Position numbers and translations under genes: made by a program
Assembly: GCA_025358435.1 (NCBI GenBank)
Contig: JANYJQ010000162.1
Span: 1-44,943 of the forward strand
Origin: Holophagaceae bacterium
GTDB taxonomy: Bacteria; Acidobacteriota; Holophagae; Holophagales; Holophagaceae
Reading direction: 5' to 3'
Length of the DNA stretch: 44,943 nt
The notes under the pieces: generated by a model
What the model saw: the letters and a program-made list of their open reading frames with translations, nothing else
Told to the model about the DNA's origin: nothing
The model's database searches: none
Shown: positions 18,364-27,187 of the stretch, piece by piece
How positions within the stretch are numbered: the first letter of the stretch is position 1
How the letters are laid out: each line of letters opens with the position of its first letter

Positions 18364-21300
18364 ATGCCGCTGCGCCCTGTCCGGTTCTTCATCCCGGTCT
18401 GCTTCGGATTGGCAGCGCTCGCAATTGGCTGTTCCAGCGGCGCCAGCGCCCCACCGCCTCCTGCCGCTCCGAACCACGCGCCGACACCACCGGTCATCAC
18501 AGGCCCGGACTCGGCTATTCAACGTCATCCGGTCACCTACACCCTGGCCTCTTCTGATGAAGATGGCGATGCCATAACGTTCTCGAGCAGCACCACGGGC
18601 GCCACCATCAGCGGCACCCACCTGACCTTCCAGGCTGCCGCCGCTGGGCCACAAACCCTGCAGGTTACCGCCCAGGACACCAAGGGCGGCGTATCCGGCC
18701 CTTCCAGCAAGACCATCCAGGTCGCTGCGAATGGCGCTCCAACTTTCACCAGTCCCGCATCCACCGTGTTCACTAACGTGAACAGTGGGAATCCACCGAC
18801 CTACACTTACATTCCCACCGCAACGGACCCCGAGGCAGACGAGGTAGTTTTTGGCTTGGTGGCTGGCAGCGTCGAGCAGGCAGTGGACTACCCGGGCACC
18901 ACCGGCACCTTTGCGGGCGTCGCCGACAGCATCATCAGTGTCATCAATCCAGGTGCGACCAGCGCCAATTTTGCAGTTTCATCGCAGGTGCCAGCCGGTG
19001 CCATCGCCAAACGCACCCGGTTGAAGGTGCGGGCCCAGGACCGCCTGCCCGGCAGTGCGGAACTGCTGGGGGCGCAGACGGATCTCACGGTCACGATGAC
19101 GGTGTTCGGCAACAATTTCCCTCCGGTCATACAGGCTTTCACGCCGCCCCAGGTGCGGGTGAACCACCCCGTGACGGGGGCGCAGCTCAGCGCCACGGAC
19201 CCCAATTCAGACGTGTTGACCTGGTCGCTGGTCAGCGTGGTGCCTGCTACTGCGGGTATCGCCATCACTGCATCCGGTATTTTGTCCTGGAACCCCGTAG
19301 CAGATACTGCCGCCCGCACCGTCGCGGTCAAGGTTTCGGACGGAAGGGGTGGAGAGGATCAGAAAATTTTCACGTGGACGCCGCAGCCGGACACATTGCC
19401 GTTCTTCACGCCTGCCCCCGCCTACACCGAGACTGTTGGCGGCGTGGCCATGCACGAGCCCCTTGTGCAGCGGGCCAAGATTTTGTGGCGTGAGCGGTTC
19501 AACTATTCGGACCCCCTTGCCACGGACGCGGAGTACCTCACAAACTCAGCATCTACTCTGCTCTCCACGGGCTGGCGTGCGTTTCTCAAAGCGGTGGATG
19601 CGGAATCGGACCCGATCCGCTTCATGATCAAGCCGGGATCGGTCTATCGGTTCGGCGCGCCGTATTCAGCCACCGGGAGTCCCAACTACCCCACCATCGA
19701 TGCCGTCAGCGGGGAGATAACCTGGAAACCCAATGGACTCCCGGGCGGCATCGGCAACCCGGGCGGGGACGCGGTCTCAGCTGCCGGTGATCCGCCCAAC
19801 TGGTCTTTCATCGTGATGGCCCAACAAACGTTGGGCGGTCAGCCTACACCAGGTTTTGCCGCAGAGACCACGATGAACATCCGTGTGCTGCCCAATGATG
19901 TTCCGACGATCGGACCGTTGCAGGAGTTCATCGGTGCCAGCACTCCGATTTCTGGCGTATCTGTGGGGGGCGGCAGTGGAACCGGATCCCCAGGACGGCC
20001 TTCCATTCTGGGGGTGCAGTCCTCAGATACGGAGAGCCCGAGCGCCCCAGCCAAGTTCATTTGGAAGGTTATGGGTCCTGGCCTGCCCGATAGCCCCGGC
20101 GATGATTATGGAATCTGGGACACCGATTCCATGGCTACGGACGGCCATCAAGATGCCCTGCAAATTGACCTGGGGACCCGCGCCATCGCCGCAGACGGGC
20201 AGGTGAGCGGGGCGTTATCCGGGCTGCGATCGGGCACGCATTTTCCGGCTGTTGATAGCACCGGGAATCTGCCTGGCGTGCTCCCCTTGGAAAGCTTGAA
20301 TTTCAGTTTCTACAACCCATGGATCCAGGGGCCCTATAGCCCTGGAGTAGTCACCGTAGGATGGGCCCCGGTCCGCACCCAGTATCAGCTCGATCGCTAT
20401 TTGGGCGGCGGGCAGTATGGTTTTCCCCTGATTGTGGAGGATCAGTACGCCAAGGCCTCGGCCCTGGAATTCCGCGTGGGACCCATAGAGGGGTCAGTCC
20501 GTTTCTTGAACCACCGGATACGCCAACGCAGCGATACGTTAGCGGATGCCTATGTTGCGAAGGGGCTGTTCACCGCAGCCGGGAATACCGTCACTGGCGG
20601 GAATGCCTATGTCTTCAGCTACCTCCCCGAAGGTTTCAGCGTGGCCCCCCAGAAACAGGAATCCGCGACGGGTATCCTGACCTACGGGAGCCACCTCCTG
20701 GGGAATGCCGTCGCCGGTCAAGGCGCGCCGGCCAGCGGATACTACTATTCGCTTGGGGATCCTAGCCCCACGGCGGGGAATTGGCTCACGCTGGATGGCT
20801 CACGGAACGGGGCCGACCGCCTCTATCCCCCAAATCCTTTGAACGAGACTCTTCATCCCGCCGCTCACGCTGCGGGCATGGCCGCGAGTCCCGCCAGCAC
20901 TACCGTGAGCCTGGTGCAGTGGGCCACCCCCGGCGACGCCGGGGGCACTCCCGTCCGAAGGACCCTCACTGTGTCGGGCCCCTACGCTGACGGAATGGCC
21001 TGGGCGCGTTCGGTGCCTTCCAATGCGGGTTATCTCTTTGTAGTGCCTTCGGTGGCACGGCCCTGGTCCGGCGATGGCATCATCACCCCCAGGCAATTGG
21101 GCATGCCCGATTTTTCCCGGCGCTGGATCTGGGGGCGCGCGCAGTCAGATGTGGACGTCCACGCGCAGGTGGCAGGCCGACCTGTGCTATTTCCCCAGCT
21201 AACTGTTCCTGCCGTCAACGTGGACAACCTTGGAACCTTCTTCACGCATTGGGCAACACTGCGGCTCACCTTTTTCTGGCCCCAGACCATTTCCCAGAGC

Positions 21301-23193
21301 GCCCCGGGCTACCCGGTGGTTGGAAGCTCCAACTCCTTCCAGGAAACCGATCTGATCCAGGTAGCCACTCCGAATCTGAGCGGCAATGCCCGTTTCTTCG
21401 TCACGGGCAACACCCCCGGTGTCAACCCTCCGGGCTTCGATAAATCCCCCTTGAACTACTTCGGCAAGTACGGTTTCACCACTGCGCCGTCAACTTACAG
21501 CGGGACTGGCGCTTTGCGGACCACGCACCCCCACCAGCCTATTCATGCGGTGACGAACTCTCTGTGGGTGCCCAACAACTCTGACGGTCGCAACCAGCTT
21601 CCCAACGCCTACACAACGCCCGTTGGCGGGGGCCAATACTGCGACATCCCCTGGGTGGGGATCCGCGGCTATCTGGCACCAGCGGCAGCGGAGCCTCTCA
21701 CCCAGATCTTCGTCGATACAACCTTCCGGACGGATGCAACCCAGGCTGTGGCCTCCCAACTTGCGGTGGCTATCAATCCAGCCAATCCATCCCTCACAGG
21801 CTTCCCGGAAGACGCCAGTGCCAATCCCGCCCTTCTGGACACTCCCACCTCCAAGGACCGAATCATGTTCCTTTGGATGAAACAGGCCAGCGGAGGCATC
21901 GCCAACGCCTATGGCGCCTGGGCCGGATCGGTGGTCACCGAGGGTACCTCTCCTTCAGTGCATGGTGGTGCAACGGTGCTCGGCCAGCCCCTTACCATGG
22001 GCCCCTTCGTCTCCAACCCCTTCGCGGAAGTGCTGTTCGCGGGATCTGACAACCTGGCCACCCAGCCAATCAGCACGGGGACGGGTATGAAGGCCTGGCG
22101 GCGGGCCGCATTCGAGGGTCTTGCGGATCTCATGGGGGCTCCATCGGCTCCAAACCGCCCGGCGCGTGTGCGGGTGGCAGATCCTTCCTCGGATTCCGCT
22201 GCATCCGGGCCAGGTACAACCGCAGCCCAGTTCGATTCCGGGGCGGCCACCTATGATGGCATCCCCTCGAACACCTTGGTTGTCTACGCTCTCAAAGACC
22301 GTTCGAAGACATCTGAATCTGGCGTTCTGGGGGAAGCCGGAATTGAGCCTGGGAGCCCCATCCTGGCGCAATGGTGGAATACGGGACACACCGACATCAA
22401 CGAAACCGATTTCCCGGGCGTGATCCGGGGCTGGTCCGACACATGGCTGCCCCCGGAATTCACGGAGGTGATCCATTTGAGCCACAGCTTCGTCGGCAAG
22501 GTGCAATTCCCCGATCAGGGACCTTCGGATCTGGTCGCGAAGGTGCTGCTGGAGGCCGGAGCCGTGCTTCCCAAGGGACACGCACTGCTCACGGATCCGG
22601 CGGGCCGGGGGCCGGTAATCACTCCTGTCCGTCAGATCCAGGTGGCCGACCTTAAAAGCAACACCGCCTCTGGGAATCTGGCCTTTGGCACACGCCTGGA
22701 TCTTTTCCTTGGAAGCGCAATGGAGATGGTCCATGGTGGGCCTACTGGAGGAGCGCCCTCATTCAAGCTTGAGGATGGCAATGGGACCGGCACAGACCAT
22801 CGTCTCAGCGCGTTCTCCACCTTCATGATTTCCTTCCAACCCAGCGCGGCGGACCCCCGACCACCCTCGGGCTATGTCGTATCCCTCTACCGCGTCACAG
22901 CCTTGGGGACGAGCGTGCCCCGCACTAGCCTGGCCTTGTTGCGGGAGGTGCACATGGGGCACCAGGGCAGCGCGGGGGCGGTCCAGCGGCTCTTCCTACC
23001 CAGCTTTTCTTCCATGGGCCAAACCATCCCCGGAGATAGCCGGGCGTTTGTCATCAAGGTGCGGGCTCTATGGCAGGAAGGTGATGAGGGGGCTACAGGT
23101 ACATCTCGCGACCTTGGGAAAGCACCATTCGAGAAGCGGTTTCCCATGGCTTACGCCGATGCCCTCAGCGGTGTATTCGTGGTCGCTTACTGA
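18364..23193 (+). CDS. Giant Ig-domain lipoprotein 2 (novel family)
   Basis: About 1609 aa, paralogous to lipoprotein 1. The signal peptide and lipobox end in ALAIGC (Cys23), followed by a Pro/Ala linker. Ig/cadherin-like modules cover about 40-122, 123-250 and 251-340, then YTETVGGVAMHEP opens the same long unassigned core. Shared blocks include TPNLSGNARFF, VTNSLWVPNN, VGIRGYL, NAYGAWAGS, GEAGIEPGSPILAQWWNT, PPEFTEV and SGVFV near the C terminus. It has fewer N-x-S/T sequons than its paralog (about 8 by eye). The frame is open 16 codons further upstream, but ATG 18364 begins a proper signal peptide and has GGAGG at 18354-18358. It is flanked on both sides by GT41 genes on the same strand. 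Function unknown; a surface or periplasmic structural role is inferred. Confidence 0.85.
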   Translation: MPLRPVRFFIPVCFGLAALAIGCSSGASAPPPPAAPNHAPTPPVITGPDSAIQRHPVTYTLASSDEDGDAITFSSSTTGATISGTHLTFQAAAAGPQTLQVTAQDTKGGVSGPSSKTIQVAANGAPTFTSPASTVFTNVNSGNPPTYTYIPTATDPEADEVVFGLVAGSVEQAVDYPGTTGTFAGVADSIISVINPGATSANFAVSSQVPAGAIAKRTRLKVRAQDRLPGSAELLGAQTDLTVTMTVFGNNFPPVIQAFTPPQVRVNHPVTGAQLSATDPNSDVLTWSLVSVVPATAGIAITASGILSWNPVADTAARTVAVKVSDGRGGEDQKIFTWTPQPDTLPFFTPAPAYTETVGGVAMHEPLVQRAKILWRERFNYSDPLATDAEYLTNSASTLLSTGWRAFLKAVDAESDPIRFMIKPGSVYRFGAPYSATGSPNYPTIDAVSGEITWKPNGLPGGIGNPGGDAVSAAGDPPNWSFIVMAQQTLGGQPTPGFAAETTMNIRVLPNDVPTIGPLQEFIGASTPISGVSVGGGSGTGSPGRPSILGVQSSDTESPSAPAKFIWKVMGPGLPDSPGDDYGIWDTDSMATDGHQDALQIDLGTRAIAADGQVSGALSGLRSGTHFPAVDSTGNLPGVLPLESLNFSFYNPWIQGPYSPGVVTVGWAPVRTQYQLDRYLGGGQYGFPLIVEDQYAKASALEFRVGPIEGSVRFLNHRIRQRSDTLADAYVAKGLFTAAGNTVTGGNAYVFSYLPEGFSVAPQKQESATGILTYGSHLLGNAVAGQGAPASGYYYSLGDPSPTAGNWLTLDGSRNGADRLYPPNPLNETLHPAAHAAGMAASPASTTVSLVQWATPGDAGGTPVRRTLTVSGPYADGMAWARSVPSNAGYLFVVPSVARPWSGDGIITPRQLGMPDFSRRWIWGRAQSDVDVHAQVAGRPVLFPQLTVPAVNVDNLGTFFTHWATLRLTFFWPQTISQSAPGYPVVGSSNSFQETDLIQVATPNLSGNARFFVTGNTPGVNPPGFDKSPLNYFGKYGFTTAPSTYSGTGALRTTHPHQPIHAVTNSLWVPNNSDGRNQLPNAYTTPVGGGQYCDIPWVGIRGYLAPAAAEPLTQIFVDTTFRTDATQAVASQLAVAINPANPSLTGFPEDASANPALLDTPTSKDRIMFLWMKQASGGIANAYGAWAGSVVTEGTSPSVHGGATVLGQPLTMGPFVSNPFAEVLFAGSDNLATQPISTGTGMKAWRRAAFEGLADLMGAPSAPNRPARVRVADPSSDSAASGPGTTAAQFDSGAATYDGIPSNTLVVYALKDRSKTSESGVLGEAGIEPGSPILAQWWNTGHTDINETDFPGVIRGWSDTWLPPEFTEVIHLSHSFVGKVQFPDQGPSDLVAKVLLEAGAVLPKGHALLTDPAGRGPVITPVRQIQVADLKSNTASGNLAFGTRLDLFLGSAMEMVHGGPTGGAPSFKLEDGNGTGTDHRLSAFSTFMISFQPSAADPRPPSGYVVSLYRVTALGTSVPRTSLALLREVHMGHQGSAGAVQRLFLPSFSSMGQTIPGDSRAFVIKVRALWQEGDEGATGTSRDLGKAPFEKRFPMAYADALSGVFVVAY

Positions 23194-23286
23194 TATAAAA
23201 ACAGGTTGAAACCCGCCTCCGTGCTGGATTCCGTCGAGGTTTGGCATGGATGGTGAACAGCTGGCAGCCAGGGTTGGAGGGACACG

Positions 23287-25152
23287 GTGATTTCGCTTGA
23301 GGCCGCCCTCGATGCGCTTGCCAGGAACGATAGCGCCCTTGCAGAGAGCATCCTGGATTCGATCCTCCATAAAGAGCCAAGACATGCGGGGGCTCTGTGT
23401 CTGCGGGCTGACATCTGCACCCGGAGAGGGGAAATCAAATCCGCGTTTGAAAACCTTGCCAGGGCTTTGGAACTTGAACCACGGAATCCGATGATCCATT
23501 TCACGGTGGGCCGGGCCTTCGAACGCGCGGGTCATCTTGAAAGGGCCGAACCCGCCTATCGGCACACAGTGGAATTAGCGCCCGGGCTGGTCGAGGCGCA
23601 TAGCCGCTTGGGGAATTGTCTGCTCGAGTTGGGCCGGAACCGGGAATCACTGGAGGTCCTGGGTCGTGTGCTGGAATTGCGGCCCGGCCATGCTGCGACC
23701 CTCAATACCATGGGCGATGCGCATCGGGGAATATTCCAGATGGAGGACGCGCGCCGCTGCTATGAAGCGGCTCTGGCTGCGGAACCACAGTCCGGCCGGG
23801 GGGAGTTGCGGATCAAACTTGCAATGCTGGTCCCAGCTCTGTGCGGTCCCGGGGAAATCACGAAAGTCCGCGCCCGCTATGCCTCGGAAGTGGCGCGCGT
23901 GGAGGCAGACCCACCCCTGATCCTGGATCCGGTGAATGAAGTTGGCTGCACATACTTTTTTCTGTCCTACCACGGTCTGGGCGATAAGGATTTGAACGTA
24001 GCCACATCGCGGATGTTCGAGAAGGCCTGTCCATCGCTCCTCTTCACCGCGCCCCATTGCGGACAGACGCGCCAACCGGGCCGACTTCGAATTGGGTTCA
24101 TTTCCCAGAATTTCCGCAACCACAGCATTGGACGCTCCTCTAGAGGAATCATCGCGAAGCTCGATCCAGCCCGTTTTGAGAAGACGGTCTACTTTTTTCA
24201 TGAGCCCAATGATGAATTCGGTCTTTTCATCCGCGATCAAGCTGAGCATGCGGTGGTGCTTCCTCTTGATCTGGATTCCGCTCGGCGCCGAATCGCCGAA
24301 GACCGATTGGACATTTTGTATTACCAGGACATAGGGATGGACCCCATGACCTATTTCCTGGCCTTCGCCCGCCTCGCCCCCCTGCAGTGCGTGCGCCACG
24401 GACACCCAGATACCACCGGCATCCGCAACATGGACTGGTGGATCTCCTGTGCAGGTTTTGAGCCTGAAGGGGCGGAAGCCCACTACAGCGAGCGTCTGGT
24501 GAAGCTCCGCGGGATTGCCGCGCCCACCTACTATTTCCGGCCTGAATCCCCCGAGGCCATGAAGACTCGCGACCAGTTTGGCCTCGAACCCCACGGACGG
24601 CTTTACACTTGTCCCCAGACCCTATTCAAATTTCATCCGGATTTTGATTCCACACTGGCGGGAATCCTGCGCGGCGATCCCGAGGGCCGGCTCGTGCTCA
24701 TCGCCTCCAGACATGAGGCTCTGACACAGGCTCTGCTGCGGCGATTCGGCCAGGCGATGCCGGATGTGGCGGACCGTGTGACTTTCCTGCAACCCATGCC
24801 CCACCTGGATTTCATGAGTCTCCTGGCGATCTCGGATGTCATCCTGGACACCACCCATTTCTGTGGAATGAACACCTCGCTGCAGGCCTTTTCCCTTGGA
24901 GCGCCAGTGGTGACGTTGCCGGGCGATTACCAACGCAGCCGTCACACGGCTTCCATGTATTGGCACATGGGGATCGATGCCTGCATCGCCAAGGATGGCG
25001 ATGATTATGTGAGGATCGCCCTTCGCCTTGGGCTTGATCCCGCCTTCCGTGCGGGGGTGCAGGCCGACATCCGTGAGCGTTGTGGCGGCCTCTTTGAGAA
25101 TCCACAGGTCGTTCAAGAATTCGAGCGTGTCTTTACCGAGGCCTTTACCTGA
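23287..25152 (+). CDS. TPR-containing GT41 glycosyltransferase (SPINDLY/OGT-like) B
   Basis: A 621-aa protein without a signal peptide. Residues 1 to about 170 are TPR units (AGHLERAEPAYRHTVELAPG and neighbours). From about 265 comes a GT41 region: RIGFISQNFRNH with His279, LDILYYQDIGMDPMTYF, CVRHGHPDTTGIRNMDWW, Lys448 in LFKFHPDFD, DTTHFCGMNTSLQAF and GAPVVTLPG. It shares the fold with the GT41 at 16152 but is clearly divergent in the acceptor-facing parts, so the pair may differ in sugar or target. It begins with GTG 23287 after GGAGG and lies 93 bp behind lipoprotein 2 with no obvious terminator, so 16152-25152 may be one transcript. Substrate is inferred from context only. Confidence 0.85.
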   Translation: MISLEAALDALARNDSALAESILDSILHKEPRHAGALCLRADICTRRGEIKSAFENLARALELEPRNPMIHFTVGRAFERAGHLERAEPAYRHTVELAPGLVEAHSRLGNCLLELGRNRESLEVLGRVLELRPGHAATLNTMGDAHRGIFQMEDARRCYEAALAAEPQSGRGELRIKLAMLVPALCGPGEITKVRARYASEVARVEADPPLILDPVNEVGCTYFFLSYHGLGDKDLNVATSRMFEKACPSLLFTAPHCGQTRQPGRLRIGFISQNFRNHSIGRSSRGIIAKLDPARFEKTVYFFHEPNDEFGLFIRDQAEHAVVLPLDLDSARRRIAEDRLDILYYQDIGMDPMTYFLAFARLAPLQCVRHGHPDTTGIRNMDWWISCAGFEPEGAEAHYSERLVKLRGIAAPTYYFRPESPEAMKTRDQFGLEPHGRLYTCPQTLFKFHPDFDSTLAGILRGDPEGRLVLIASRHEALTQALLRRFGQAMPDVADRVTFLQPMPHLDFMSLLAISDVILDTTHFCGMNTSLQAFSLGAPVVTLPGDYQRSRHTASMYWHMGIDACIAKDGDDYVRIALRLGLDPAFRAGVQADIRERCGGLFENPQVVQEFERVFTEAFT

Positions 25153-25174
25153 GCGGCCGCTTCTTGCGTGGGGC

Positions 25175-25846
25175 CTACTTCGATAAAACGAACCGGATGT
25201 CGACCTGCCCGCTGGAGGTTATCGCGCCTCCTCCGCCCCCGGGATAGATGATGGAACCGGTTAGCGTCCCATCGGAGGCGATGTTCCGAAGAGCCCAGAG
25301 GGAATAGGCGGTGAACTTGATCTCGGGCCGTGCGGCATCGGGAAGCTTAGGGTCCAGGGTGGGGAAGGGTTGGCTGAGCATGAAGCGAGCCTCTTCCTTC
25401 GCCTCAGTATTGGCTGCGGGCAGGAGGGTTTTTTTCGCCAGACCCTGCACGTAGAGGGAACCTACGGGATAGATGCTTTGTCCCCGTGCGCGAGCCATGA
25501 ATCGGATCGTTCCGATGGCCTGGAGCTTGTTCCCTGTGAATTCGATTTCCTCCATGACGCCTTTCCTCAGAGTGGAGGATTTCATGGAGAGCTTTGCGGT
25601 GCCCTTCTCGGCGGCCTTGGGATCAGCCACAAAATCGAAGGTCACCAGCCCGGACGGTGCAGTCACCTCTGAGAGGTTTCCTGGAATGCTGTATTCAAAT
25701 GTCTCAGAGGTCCGGATCTGGGCCATCTTTGTGTTCGCCTTGTGGTTGAGGCTGCCCTGGATGTGGAGGACGCAATGGGTGGACGCCGGTTTCGCCGGGG
25801 CCGGCTGAGCTATGAGGGTGAGGAGCATCGGAAGTAGGAATTGCAT
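25175..25846 (-). CDS. Secreted protein of unknown function
   Basis: A 223-aa protein with a cleavable-looking signal peptide (MQFLLPMLLTLIAQPAPA). The mature part is mostly beta-strand-like with many alternating hydrophobic residues and a glycine run (YPGGGGGAITSSGQ) near the end. I do not recognise the family. Two in-frame ATGs are present at 25852 and 25846; GGAG lies too close to the first and at proper distance from the second, so 25846 is preferred. It is the last gene of a three-gene minus-strand operon with two M16-like proteins, 27 bp behind the second, and is probably a periplasmic partner. It converges on the GT41 B gene. Confidence 0.7.
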   Translation of the reverse strand: MQFLLPMLLTLIAQPAPAKPASTHCVLHIQGSLNHKANTKMAQIRTSETFEYSIPGNLSEVTAPSGLVTFDFVADPKAAEKGTAKLSMKSSTLRKGVMEEIEFTGNKLQAIGTIRFMARARGQSIYPVGSLYVQGLAKKTLLPAANTEAKEEARFMLSQPFPTLDPKLPDAARPEIKFTAYSLWALRNIASDGTLTGSIIYPGGGGGAITSSGQVDIRFVLSK

Positions 25847-25873
25847 GGGCATTCTCCGGGTATAGGTTTGGAT

Positions 25874-27187
25874 CTATTTAGAGGTGGAGGGCGGGTTCTC
25901 GGCGCCTGCTTGGTACTCTATGGCCAAGGTCTGCAGACGGTTGAGCTTCAATTGCTCCTTCACCCAGGTATGGAAGCGCTCTGGGGCAAGGGCCCTAAGA
26001 TCGGCAAGGAAGGTGGACTTTCCATCTGCCAAAGCGGCTTCCTGAGCCCTTTCGATGGCGGAGGAAAGGCGGGATTCTTCACGGAGGATGAGGGCTTTTC
26101 GCAGAAGTTCGAATTCCGCTGGCTGGATCCCATTGGTCAGTAAGGCGTGCAGCCATTCTTGAAGCTGTGCACGACAAGCTACGGTTTCATTGGGAAGTGG
26201 CGCCGCCGCAAAACCGAGAACCGCAGGAAGGATGGTTCCGCCCTGGGTGCAAATGGCTTTGACCGCATTTTGCAAACTTCGGGGGTCTTGCGCGGCCCGC
26301 CATGCTAGCCACTCCCCTGCAAGGGCCAAGGATGCTGAGCGCGGGCCTGAGTGCATGGCCAACCCCAAGGCGAAGGCTTGCCGATTGCCGTAGGCCGGGG
26401 CCTTGATCGTCGCAGCGCGCGGACCTTGGTCGCTCCGTGGAACCAACGTTTCCGCTTCCGCGCTGGTGGACGCCCAGTCCCGCAGGCGGCTCTCCACCCA
26501 TTCGCGCACCACCTCGAAGGGCAGTGGTCCGGCCAGAAGAACCTTCATGCGTTCAGGCCGGAGGAGCTCTTTCTGTGCTGCGATGACCTTTGCGGGCTCC
26601 ACGGCGTCGATGGCTTCCAGAGGGGACAGACCGCCGCGGCCTTCACCCCTCGCCCAGTCGACGAACAGGACCTGAATGCGCTCCAGTGGCTGTTCCAGCA
26701 GGGTGGACTGCCGCCGCACGGCCAATTCCTTCTCAAAGTACAGCCGATCCGGTGCCACGAATGGGGAGCGGAGCAGATCCACGGTGAAGCCGAGAATCGT
26801 CTCAAGATGCTGGGGGTCAGTGTGGAGCCGGAGGGAGAATGAATCGGGGTCTTCGAAGAATTCGGGACTTGTGCCCAATCGTTCCAGTTCCTTCGAGAAA
26901 TCGCGGAAATTCATCGCCGCAGTCCCACCTTCGCCAATCAGACGGAATCCAAAAGAGAGGGCAAGCCCACTTCCTTTGGTTTGGGGCAAGTGGGAGACAT
27001 CAAAATCAATCCGCATTTCCGTTCCCGAAAGCATGGCGTCACGGCAGTAGGCGACTTTGAGACCACTGGGAAGGCGGAACACCATGGGAGCGTCAGGGAT
27101 CCCTTCGGGGCCAGATTTAGGCCCCGCATGGAGAAGCCCGACGGCCAAAAGGACGATTGAACAGATTCGATGCGTCGGGTGCATCAT
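25874..27187 (-). CDS. Exported M16-like protein B, apparently non-catalytic
   Basis: A 437-aa protein with a signal peptide (about 1-21, ending LLHAG), then a pitrilysin/insulinase (M16)-type fold inferred from FRLPSGLKVAYCRDA, the helix FSKELERLGTSPEF, RLHTDPQHLETILGFTVDLLRSPF and a second half-domain with ALGLAMHSGPRS. The zinc motif HxxEH expected near residue 77 is replaced: GLALSFGFRLIGEG stands where active enzymes have GLAHxxEHxxF. It should therefore not bind zinc in the usual way and may serve as the partner subunit of an M16 heterodimer. The ATG overlaps the stop of the upstream M16-like gene by 4 bp (ATGA). The adjacent partner also lacks the motif, which is unusual. Confidence 0.72.
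   Translation of the reverse strand: MMHPTHRICSIVLLAVGLLHAGPKSGPEGIPDAPMVFRLPSGLKVAYCRDAMLSGTEMRIDFDVSHLPQTKGSGLALSFGFRLIGEGGTAAMNFRDFSKELERLGTSPEFFEDPDSFSLRLHTDPQHLETILGFTVDLLRSPFVAPDRLYFEKELAVRRQSTLLEQPLERIQVLFVDWARGEGRGGLSPLEAIDAVEPAKVIAAQKELLRPERMKVLLAGPLPFEVVREWVESRLRDWASTSAEAETLVPRSDQGPRAATIKAPAYGNRQAFALGLAMHSGPRSASLALAGEWLAWRAAQDPRSLQNAVKAICTQGGTILPAVLGFAAAPLPNETVACRAQLQEWLHALLTNGIQPAEFELLRKALILREESRLSSAIERAQEAALADGKSTFLADLRALAPERFHTWVKEQLKLNRLQTLAIEYQAGAENPPSTSK

Noticed and set aside
10750-25152. The locus as a CRISPR, phage tail or contractile-injection cluster
   Set aside because: No repeats of CRISPR type, no sheath, baseplate, tape-measure or AAA+ genes; the long proteins are lipoproteins with Ig-like modules.
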